The notes below the pieces were generated by a model. That model searched no databases. It was given only the letters and a program-made list of their open reading frames with translations, and was not told the DNA's origin. Shown piece by piece: positions 41,901 to 53,900 of a stretch of 64,000 nt of DNA. The stretch covers positions 666,115-730,114 of the forward strand of contig NMRA01000101.1 in the NCBI GenBank assembly GCA_002633005.1, given 5' to 3'. How positions within the stretch are numbered: the first letter of the stretch is position 1; every line of letters begins with the position of its first letter. The position numbers and the translations under genes were made by a program. This stretch comes from Phoronis australis (lineage: Eukaryota; Phoronida; Phoronidae).

Positions 41901-44900
41901 TTAAACTAAGATGCTACACATTTTCTAATTGATGGTCTCGCCTCTTCAGTTTCTCAGCAATTTATTAACTGTAGATTGCGTCGTACAGGTTCTAAGCAGC
42001 TTCCAAACTGATGGGGAGGACGTAGCAACTAAAGTGCACACTCCATGCATGTACCTTATTGATCTATATCAAAAAGAATTTCTTACATTGAACACACATT
42101 AGGCAAGCGTTTAGAAAGGATTTATACACCATACATACTTGTGACACATCTACAGTGCTGGCATCACTCTTATATGTCGCTGTAAGCTGAGATGTCAGCG
42201 GCAACTTGTTGACTATTTCTGGTCAAACTTGGAAATGACTCTTTGGTCTGCAATATTCAAGACAGAAAACGGGTGCTAATTTATTTGCAGTCACTTAAGG
42301 CGCTATATGAAAATGACAAATGACCCTTAAAATGTAGCAAAACACATGGTCTTACATTTACCTGGAGATGTGAAAATAAGGACTTTTGGTACAGCGTAAG
42401 GTTGAATACTAACACGGTACACCCAGTGATATCGAAGTCTTATATAGAAAAGTGTTGGGGCTACAGAAAACTGTCAGAGCATGGTTCCCCCAAACTGCCA
42501 TCATGCCTGCTTCGCTGTATAGCGTGAGCCCACTATTTACGAAGTGATTCGTCTTTGGGAAACCAGCCACAAGAAGTTATGGAAAAAAATTAGAAAAGAC
42601 AGCCTGAGAACAAAATCCAGGGTACTCTGTAAGCAAGATTTCAAGCATAGACTATGTAAATTCCGCATCATGATGCCCAGATATTTATGAGTGGGGGCGC
42701 TGCCTACCTGCTCCCCTCTTCCTACTACCGTACATTATGTCACAACTTTGTACAAGTGAAAAATAATTGCAGGCGTATGGTACACGCTGTGTCACACGTA
42801 CGCAGGCTGCTCAAGCCGGCCCATTGCACTGATGACATGGAATCATGTTTATTAGTTATTAATCTGTAGCTAAAACAAAGGTGAGAAGCAAGAGACCTGA
42901 CTCAAAAGTCTAGAAGTAGACTCTAGTGGGACTCGAACCCCGAACCTTGCAATTGAGTAAAGGAAGCGGATACTTATCCCATTAGGCCACACTGCGTCTT
43001 CAGTAGTTACTCTCATGTCTGTTTAGATTAAACAAAAAATCAAGATTGTTTGGTATAAATTTGACTTCTGAATCTCCCAATGGCCTTGCGGATCTCGCCA
43101 TTTGTTCTTTCCCTGATCAACGCCGTTGTGATTGCTTTGATTAGACACTGTCCCAGGATTTTATCCAGGGGTGTTCGATAGTGGACAGTTTTATCTCCGG
43201 ACACCATTTAGGGAACCCGGGTTCAAATCCTGGCTTTACTGGCTTACAATCAAGCATTGCACAAAGGTGTCTCCTACTCCCCTGACCTCGTTATTACGGT
43301 ACTAGTGAATGTATGCAAGGCAGTGATTGAGACCCTGGATGTAATGAGAAAGCGATTCCTTGGACTACGCTAGTAAAAGTGGGGTTTATGAGATTCTTTC
43401 ATTACAACAGCGTGAAAATGACTGAACATGGGATTAGGATAACCCTCAGGATCTATACATGGAATTGTACTCAAGTCAAACAGGATGGCTGTGCCTTCAG
43501 AACTTTAATAGTGACACGCTGTACAGTGTGACATTCTGTTGCATCCAAAGGAGAGCTATATTATGGAATGAAACTGGTTCTCTTAATCAGGGTCCACCAT
43601 ACACTGCCCTGTGCAATTCGGGATCATGCATGACATAAATCAATTTTGTCAATATTTAATCACAGTGACACACGCCAATAACAAGCACCATCGTGACACT
43701 ATTACCTGTGAAATTTGATGTTTTGCCGCTTTGATTCTTCCGCCTTGGCATTTTTTTAGTTAAATCCTGCACAATATGCACGCATGACGACACAGTTTTA
43801 TCCCCTGCCGATATTGCGAACCACTCTGCTATTCGTAAACCACTTGACTTCAACTCTCCTTAATTTATTCCATTGGCCATTTTGTTCACATAGGTCATTA
43901 ACCTGTCGTATGAGATCAGGAGTGTATGTAAAAGAATCCGTTTGAAGTAAAAACTGCACTTGTAAATATAGTCACAAATTATTCATTCCGTATCAATCAA
44001 CTGACGCATGTTGCCTCCAAGAAGGCTATCCCTGTACCTCCAAAAGTATCAAACTCTGTGGTGTCATACATTACTTTATGAAAGACCCACGCCTTCCTGT
44101 TTTTTCTTTTTTCATTCGCTTGCTGTGCATGCATACATGCATGCGTGCATGTATTCTGACTCATGCTCCTACAAGTGAAATATTTTTTTCAAAGAAGATG
44201 TCTGTCAGGGGTCTGTAACCAGTCTGAAAAAGTTGTATCGATTCCAATGTAATTCCACGCCTCAATGAAACCACACAAAAGACATTACTAATAGAAGATA
44301 ATAGCACAAGTTACTTTTACACATTGTTAACGGAAGTCTGTTTCATAATTTAAATACCTGAATATAGGTGACTGAATCTACAGAGGTTAATTTTCTCTGA
44401 ACTTTATAATTGCTGCTGTATATCCGAATATGTAAGCTATATACTATCTACATACATGTTGATGACTAGCACATGCTACGGCGAAAAACACTTAATACGC
44501 GGGTCGTTCAAAAAGTTCTCGGCCTCACCAAGAAAACGGACGCAGGTTATTTTTTTTTCACACTATAATAAAATTTCATGTTTTATAACAGTAATGCGTT
44601 CATGCTGAATTAGTACGGTCAACTGCCATTGGGTGGCGCTGCTTCAAAAAAGCAGACGGCTACACATTCAGCAGAATGGAGATAACGGAGACGAGAGCCG
44701 TCATAAAGTATTTGGGTAAAAAAGGTACGAAACCAAAAGATATTCATGAAGTGATGCAAAAAACACTCGGAACAGACTGCCCGAGCTGCTCCACAGTAAA
44801 AGTGTGGCCAGTTTGTTTCAAGAGAGTTAGAGAAAACGTTGAAGATGACCCTCGTCCAGGACGTCCCAAATCGTCGACCTTCAGGGAAAATGTGCAGAAA

Positions 44901-47900
44901 ATTCATGCAATGGTTCTGAAAGACAGGCGAATGACTGTTCAACATTTGGAAGTGAACACTGTTCGCATCAGCAATGGGTCCGTCTCTAAAACTTTGAGTG
45001 AAGATTTGGGCATGAGTAAGCTGAATGCACGATGGGTGCCAAGAATGTTAACTCGGCATTAGAAATGAGAAGAATGTAAATTTCAAAGGAACTTCTTGGA
45101 AGATTCCAAGCAAATCCAGCCAAATTTTCCAGAAGACTTGTAACCCAGGATGAGACTTGGGTCCACTACTTTGACCCGGAATCAGAACAAGAAAGTAGAC
45201 AATGGAAGCACGTGGGTTTCCCAAGCCCGAGAAAGTTCAAGTTAGGTGCCTCTGCAAGCAAAGTTATGTGTTCTGGGACAGCGAAGGTATTCTGGTGATT
45301 GACTACTTGAAACGAGGACAAACTGTTACTGGGAATTGCATCACTTTTGGAAAAACTCAAAAAGCAATCAATGAAAAGAGACGTGGGAATTTTCGGGATG
45401 GAGTGCTGTTGCTTCAAGACAACGCGCCTGTCCATACTGCCCAAGTTGCGGTGGCTGAAGCAACTAGACGTGACTGAAATTGTTCCGCACCCCGCCTATT
45501 CTCCAGACCTGCCACCGTCTGATTCATATTTGTTTCCACATTTGAAGGCCTACCTGCGTGGACGCCAGTATGTGAGCGATGATGACGTCATGAGTGCAGT
45601 GGAGAAGTATTTTGAGGGGCTCGAGAAAAGTTTCTTTTACGAAGGCATTGCAAAACTGGAGCGCAGATGGAAGAAATGCATTGATGTAACGGGAGATTGT
45701 ATTGAAAAGTAAAAGTCAATATTAGTTGCAACCGCGTTGTTTTCTGGGTGAGGCCGAGAACTTATTGAACGACCCTCGTACAATGTTTAATGTCATCGGT
45801 GTGGCGTAAGGCACGGCGGAGACGAATAGGCACGCGCTCAGTTGACTGAAGTGCCATTAAGGTAAGCACGTAGCTCACGTCAAGTAAGTCTCAAAGGACA
45901 CTTGTTGATATAATGGTTGACAATTTGCACCCCTTGAAAGACGCTCTCTGCTTGGTTACTGGCACTTTTGGCACCTGGCTATTCGTGCAAAACTTGGTTA
46001 TGAAAGGTTTATCTCGAATGTTGTAACGGATGGTTGTCTTTCAGATACTTGCGAGGGCGAACAACCCTTTGTGTATCAAGCATCTTGACGTGGAGTACAA
46101 ACACAATGCTTAGTGCTCACGGCTTCATGCAGCCTCTCAACATCGTTGGCGCAAAGGTCGCATGCCGGCAACTACCCCGTGTACTCAAGTCTATTGGCTA
46201 CCACGACTTCGCAGCAATGGATGTGAAATACTATTGTTTCACTAAGAGGGCGGATGTAGCACGACACTATCTATTCTCAGACAAGACTTCTTCAGATATT
46301 CACGAACCCAAGGATTTAAGAGCGTTTCCTACCAGTGCTTTAACAGCGTATGCGTACGATGTCCCATTACCTGCCCGGTGTTCATGGGATAACGGATACA
46401 CACCGGCTCCCGTACCTGAGATAGATAGCCAGTTCCAGGTCAACAACATTGTACTGGAAGTTCGATACCGAATCAAGTGGTCCGGAACAAGCATTCACTC
46501 GATGGAAGTCGTTATTGTTTTGGGACAGGTCAGCTTTATAAATGCCTTGGCCAAGGGAATCGGACAGAGATTTTCAGTGGTATTTGATCACGTGATTGAC
46601 ATCACTAATATTCAGAAGTGGAATGTCGAAAATCCAGGTGATTATTCTGGTCTTGTAAGCATTTGCGTGATTTACTATCCATTCATGGAACTTGGCCCTT
46701 TATTTTGTAGTAGGGTATTTGGGTGACAAATTGGTTCAAACATGTTTTGTTAAACACCTTGCTTCCGTTGGCCTGCATTGTCTTCATTATGTTTCTGCAA
46801 GCATGCAGCTGCTTGTTTCGATCGGCAATGATCACGCTCAACAATCGTCGTGTAGTCACCGGCGTGCTCCAATCCGCCGGGAACATTTTTCGATAAATTT
46901 CTTGGGCTTTGCCGGTTTTGGAAACGGAATAATCTCAAATCCTTCAGTTAAAAGATCGGGATATTTGCTGTCTTATTTACACAAATGCTCATGGACATCT
47001 TTTAACAATTTTGGCTCGAAATTTACGTAGGATGGCATTTGTCTTGGCCTAAAAATGCCTTAGGAAAATGTCTGCTAGTCATGACGTTGCCGTGAATTGT
47101 CTGGCTTCTGATAATATTTCAGCTCCAGTCTTAAGGTTACTGATAGGAATTTTTCAACAAGACATTTTTGGTCTCTAAGTCATGTTCCAATATTCTGCAG
47201 AAACAAGTGACATTTGGTTTCTAAGTGTTTGTTCTGCAATTTTAAATGAAATTTTAGGCTCTACTAGAAACAGGAGTGTTCAGTAAATTTCGAAGAACTA
47301 CTGTATTTACGGTATTTGTGTAGCTAAATGTGCGTGTTTTCGCGCGCGCGCGTGTGTGTGCGTGCGGGCGTGTTTGAATTTAAATGTTCATACTGTTTTC
47401 TATTGTTTTTATAATAATTCATTTACGCAATCTTTACATGACGCTCTGATATAGTGTTAATTCTATTTCTGAGCTATAAATAATGTTATTTAGTATTTGT
47501 CTATACCCGTGAAATTTAAAAATGAAAATGTTACCTTGTAAAAAAATCCACCCGCTTTTGGCATACTTTATTACTTTTTCCGTCATCTTGCCACGCCATC
47601 AAAATGTCCTGCTTTTTGACACAGGACGACATTGACATATTATTATATTTTAATGTGATTTCCCACGCGACAAAGCCCTATTTTCCCGTTCAACTAAAAA
47701 GTTAGTTTCTTCGATTAAACGCTTTAAAAGTTTCAACCAAAGTGGTTTGCGGTCCTATTCCCTGAATGATTTTTTTATTGAGAAGAATTGAAATTATTTG
47801 ACAAAATGCATTTTGCTTGAAAAATTTACTAGACCGTGGCTGTAGAACATGACTTGTAATATGCCTGGAACATCCCGTACTATTGAATAATATACATGTA

Positions 47901-50900
47901 CATCTAATCACTCAGGCTAGATCTTCCTTGAATCAACTACTTATTAAATCACTGATCGCATCGCATTCGTCGTCGTATTGAATATGAAGCTATCGTGTGA
48001 TGAATTGCGTTTTTCTTTCAGTGCAGTATTGTTTGCTGTGTTTTGTCTAGGTTACGTTATTGGTCAACTAGTCCCTAGCGCCATTGTAAGTGGGAGTGAT
48101 AGAGTGAGTGGGTCAAATAAACTAAAGATAATGAGGCCAGGTAAGTTGCAAGTAAAAACTTTGAAATGAGCTTCAAATTTTTTGTTATCCTTCAAATTTT
48201 CAACAAAAACACCAATCTCTGTCTCTCATTCAGTACATCAAGTTTTAAATATTGTAAATTACATTTCAATTTGAAAAGTCAGGTAAGAAACCTCCAAACT
48301 AAAAAAAGAAAAAGTCGATGCAAACGCTCGGACAGGGATATATATGTAGTTGGGAGTGTACGGGGTTGCAGGGTGCCATGTGGTTGCATTCATCGCATCT
48401 GTTCCGCGTCTTTGCAATGGTAAGGCCATTTCCTGGTCAGAAGACACAGAACATAGCTCAGGCTAGCTAGCATAGAGGAGATCCTTTGGTGAACCAAGTG
48501 CAGTGTCGAGATGATAGGCTGCTGAAGACCAGGTGGAATGACAGTGTGGTAATTGTAAAAAACAACATATTCGTTACGGGACAGGTGGTCGATGAATGAC
48601 CGGAAGTGATAGAGACATATTGGAAAGTCCATCGTCAGAGAGAGATGGCCCCAGCTCCGGCGGAAGCCAACAAACGAAGTATCGTTTCATCGCTGCTGGT
48701 GGCGTCACGAATCTTGCCCTGTCAGTCGTGCGATGTCGGCCAAAGGTGAAACTGCGTAGGCAGGGAAGTTTTCATCTAGAGCGAAAGTGGAGTTCTGTAG
48801 ATCATAGGTTCCTACTAGTGAGGCATTGAGGATGGCACGCTGTTGGACACAGGAATGATGTTACTGTGTAGCATCAGTTTACTAACTGCTCAGGTATGGT
48901 GACGGGAAATACCAGCAATCGCTCTATGGCGTTCGCTAGATATGTGCACAATGAGAGTCTGTACTGAAGGTTTTCGGTTTCACCTTCTACAGGCGCAAAT
49001 TTGGAATACTCTCCAGTGACCGGTCGGAAAGAGTCTAGAACGCCAATACGATATACAGCAACTGTCAAATTTGTACAGGGAAGGACGAAGTCTCGTGCTG
49101 GCAAAGATAAGTGCCTTGTCTTCTGTGGGGGCATAGTGAGAATTGGCTGCTAATAAGAGTGACTTTCCATACGGTACGGTGCAGAAAGGTGCTGATGTCG
49201 AACATGAGCAATGTTTCTGGAGAAGTCGGAATCCAATGCTGTCGCTCGACGAGACAGTCGCAAGGCATGTCGGTTTGGGTTTAGCAAAAATCCGCACCCT
49301 TTCCTTGGTGGAAAATAAGGTCCTTCTGGTCATTCCACCGCTGTAGTGTATCGGGCTTGAGGAGATAGCGGAAAGAGTTGGTTGAGTTCGTCATAACAAA
49401 TGCACAAGAGATCTGCTTAAGAACACCGAACCAGGATCTGACATAGATGTTGGTAGTGGTTGTGGGGAAATCATGTATGTATGTGGTTGTTCAGTTTGCC
49501 ATTTTGTTTTTAAATACACTGATAATTTTCTATTCTCGAATCTTGTGCATAGCAGATTCGTATCCAGCTAGCTAAAATTGAAAATATACTTTCCTTGCAT
49601 GTGAAACTTGTGTTCATAGACAAGTTAACTCAAAACTTAAAATTGTTGAAATGCCTTCTTAAGAAAGCTCTTAAAATAATTCAACACACAAACAAATCAA
49701 ATGCAAACAAAGTGAATACTTCATTTTTATCGCTGCACATTTCTATAGGTCAACAGGAAAATGACAATTTGCAAGCGTATTCGGTAATCATTTCAGCTTT
49801 ATAAAGAATAAGCACAACTGCACTGTATGGGACTTTAAAACTGAAGAAATATTGCAGTTTCAATAGTTAACGACTAACTTCACTGTTGATGAAAAATTTA
49901 TTCGATCATCAAAGTGTAACATTAATGGGCTTTCTACTGACAATAAGACAATCGATGCAGTCACTGAATGTCACTTCCCATAATGTGTACCAAACTGAAA
50001 AGTTTTTACCATTGGTATAAAGCCTTTCTTCTGAAATGAAAAGTTAATGTCACTCAGTGAGAAATGACAGGTATTTATACCAAATGCTTTTGGTTTTCAT
50101 TTCACCGGGATCTAGTTTCAATGGCCTATAGAAGCGCTTGTAAAAAAGGCCCAGTTTCGGCACGTGGCTTTCCTTCATGTAACCACATTCATCCTCAATA
50201 AAATCCACAATTAGACCCTTGAAGGTACACCTTTGACTCGTTTTGTGCCCAAAAGCTGACCCTGAACTAGACCAGAGTGTCAATAGGTCTTCTTTAGCTT
50301 CAGTCCCTCATGTTTTTTTCCAGGAAAGGAAATAAGCTATTGTCCACACATGACTCATTGCCTATATGAAAGGTCATCCTCACCAACGAGGCAGACTTGT
50401 GTAGCACTCAGATACATGTATAGTTTCTCTTCTTACACAAGCAATCCAGTGGCACATTGTCTTATGGTAACTTAGTACTGCGATTCACATTTCTCCAGAA
50501 CCACTGACTTGTAGATTGTGCCATGCTGCAAGCCATTTCACCATATGTTTAAAGGGCTCGCAAAATCGAGGCGGCTTATCTATCACCACTAGTACACGCG
50601 CGCCCTCTAGTTAATGTAAATTTTCCGAATAGCCCCATTGTCTCTTTGTAGCTTACACGAAGCTGATAAGCACCTCCAGAAACGTATCGTTTGCGGCACA
50701 TTGTGGGCGCATGTCAGCATTTGTTTCGGAGGGCATTCATGAATAGTATTTTTCATGTTTCAGAAGGTTTTTTATGTACAAGTGTTGTTAACCTGTCATC
50801 GTTGCCGTATTTTATAGATAACTCAGGTTTGTGTGATCAGATAACTTACCAGCCTCTTCAATTTGGTTATCAGCAGCTGTCGGGCTGTGCCATAAGATTG

Positions 50901-53900
50901 TCACAAGAATCTCTCGGCGATTGCGCTATGATTCGGTGAGTGAATGAAAGAATGTAGTTTCGGTTTGAGGATGGTTTATTAAACAGTTCTTAGGTTTTAT
51001 TGTTCTTGTGATAAATTTCCCGAGGAAAATTTAATGATACCTGCGTGTTCTCTACCACCTAGCGACACGCAGGGAACCAGCGAGGCTCTCAGTGCCAAGT
51101 AAGCAAACGCCGGGATCACTTGTTTGTGACTACACAGATCAACAATTCCAATGTGTATAGACATTGCAATACACTGTCATCAAATTTAAGAGAAAGTCGT
51201 TCACCCTCAATGATCAAAACGAGCTTTAAAAAATCACTTCTGCCATGCCAGTACCTTTGCCTCTTACCAAGTTTAAAACTATTCCTAGAGCTCACGAGAT
51301 ATGTCTCGATAGATTGGGTGCTGGACTTTTAGTTAACTCTGATAAATTTCGACACAACTTCAGAGATGTCTCTCCTTCGTGCAACTGTGGACAAGTTCAG
51401 ACTAAAATTCACTTTCTGTTGGACTGTCCAATTAATTTTCAACAACAGGGACTCTTCCAGATCATTGAAAGTAACTCTGATGTGTTGTCTACACTTAATG
51501 AATCGGTAGTCTGCTAGACAAAGCCATTATCATCATTAAAGGTTCAAGTAAATTCAGTGTAGAAACTAATCTTATGGCGTTTCAATCTGTCGCATCATTT
51601 TTTATAGATTTGGTGTTTTCACTTATGAATCTTCCTTGAATAAAACCTGTATAAGTGAGTCTTATTAATCAACGAATCAAAATTGATTAGACCGGAGTGA
51701 AAAACAAATCCCGCGTCATTTTTTTAAGTCTAAGGAAGATTTTATTTCTTGAAATAGCGAACAACTTAAAAATACCATAATCAATTACGCTTTTAGGCCT
51801 AATGATCTTGTTGTGTCTTATCAAGCATTTCACAAAAAGTATCTGGCTGGCACCATAACACGCTAACAATTGGGAAGCCTAAGCCTCCATTTCCTCAAAA
51901 GATTTCAGGCAGTTAAAAAATTCTCACTTAAAAACGTTGACCAATAGGAGGGCTTTCATGAGGTGCATTGTGCAACTGGAAAGAGAACGTCTAATGCTCC
52001 GCAACTGGCATCAGACCAGCCTTTTTATTACAGCAATTTGGTAGTAGACTTTCTCAAGAAGTTGGTAGTCCCGGAACTTGTCCTGGCCCGGCACCCCAGC
52101 GCAAAGACAGCAGAGTCAAAAGACTGGGCAAAAATACACTTGTAAGTAAACTTAACCACTGCTTTCAGAAGTTGAAGTTAGGATCATGCATCTCCTTCAG
52201 AAATTTTGAAAATAGAGTTCTGTGAAATAAGACATTCATAAACAATTCAGTAGCTATTGAAACAGGGTTGCATCGTAATGCTATAACGCGTTTCCTGGAA
52301 TACCCTGCAGGACAGGATCGTATTTGTTATGATATTCCGAGGAGACAAACTAATGATTTGAAATTTAGGACACCACAACGCAGCAATGCAATTCTGTGTT
52401 TAAAATTGGTTGTCCACTGGTGGACCTAGGCTGTTGTAATTGGGGTAAGAAGGAAAAAATGTCCACACCCTTTAAACAGCATGCATTTTGGATCATGTCT
52501 GTTGGGGGCATAGCCCCCTCTGAATTCCCCGAGGCGCCTATGTTGTCAATAGGAATAGACCTGTGCAAGGACAATTTGCAAAATTGCAAATTTAAGATCC
52601 TAAGCAATCTCTCTTGAAATTGACCCAAATGATTCGAAATAAACGCGAATGGCAACAGTAGGTTTCGTGATTACTTCTAGATTCAAATTGTGAGGACAAT
52701 TGACCTTATCACGCATACCGTGAGACGCAATGTACACTAAGAAGTGTGTGATGGTGGTCATCCAAAGCATCACCCCATCTAGGAAATGTAGATAAACGAT
52801 ATGTAGAATATTAGAAATCACTTCATTTTAGTAGAATATGAAGCAGCCAAAAGTTCCGTTTGTCATAGTTGCGAGTACATTAGCAACGTCTGTCGAAAAT
52901 CCAGCTTACCGAGCGGACGGTGGCTTGCGTGACATTGTCTGGATTCTGGATTGGACGACTGGTATCCACAAATCTATACACTTGGATGAGTACTCAGATT
53001 TTCGCTATCCGTGGAAAAGTCCACGACGTTTGTTTTTGTCATAAGGTAACACTCCGCGTATACTTAACACGCTGGTGTTGTTGTCAAAGCCGTCAGTTTT
53101 TGTAAGCCTACTACCAAGGAGTGTACTAGTACAGGAGAGTTCACTCCGCCATTTTACCATTCGCCGCAATGGTTACCGATCGAAACACTAGCGCCCCAAG
53201 CGGTGAATAATCAACACCTAGTTAGGAGCGCAGTCCGAACAATGTAAACACTGATAAATTCATACTTTAATGACATCCAACGTGCAATAAAATTACTGTG
53301 TGCTTGAAAATGGTTATAATACACAAACTAACATCCACTTATAATCGAGTGATAACGAAAATGTGTATTTTAATCAATATTAAAGTGACTGTATTTGTTT
53401 TTATTCTCTTGAAGCTCCCTTCAAAATTATCATGGTTTTGTTTCATGTTTGAGTTCTTAACAAGGCAATTATCGTTCCTTATAACAGTTCAAACCTCCAT
53501 GAACTACATAATTCGAATGATTGCTCCTGGGTGTTCAGACGGTAATTCCCCCAAGGTGCCAGCTAAGGGGGTACCAGGCAAAAACCAGGTGGGCGCCAAA
53601 TGGGTGTTGACTCCCTCCCAGGGGGTTACATGGGAGGAGTGCTAAACAGGTAAAAACCAATGGGGTATGCCACATGGGTGTTGAGCCACTCCCATCGTCA
53701 CAAATTTTGGTTGCTCCCCTGACTATTGACAAACACGTTGCTCCCAGCTCACTGCTGGTTTCATCTCCACCCCACAATTTCGCATGTGTTCCCTATTCAA
53801 TGCACCAGGATAATAGCAATGCAAACAATTGTTTTGTGCAGTTGTTGTTACACAAGTAAGAGGAAAGCAAAGCAATTCATCACTACCACAAAATCGCAAT

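Noticed and set aside
43165-43245. Sequence with a B-box-like GGGTTCAAATCC
   Set aside because: No A-box or acceptor stem could be paired, so a tRNA or SINE call is not supported.
46638-46654. Alternative splice donor for the large tectonic exon at 46655 (CTT|GTAAGC)
   Set aside because: Using it breaks the phase with exon 48051 and destroys the NPGY motif that the 46637 donor creates.
47341-47375. CG/TG tract considered as a CpG island or promoter
   Set aside because: It is a short simple repeat inside a dispersed element, with no gene start nearby.
52838-53105. Overlapping open frames considered as the next tectonic exon
   Set aside because: No acceptor gives the required phase without a stop, and the residues do not match the family; exon 55910-56117 fits both.
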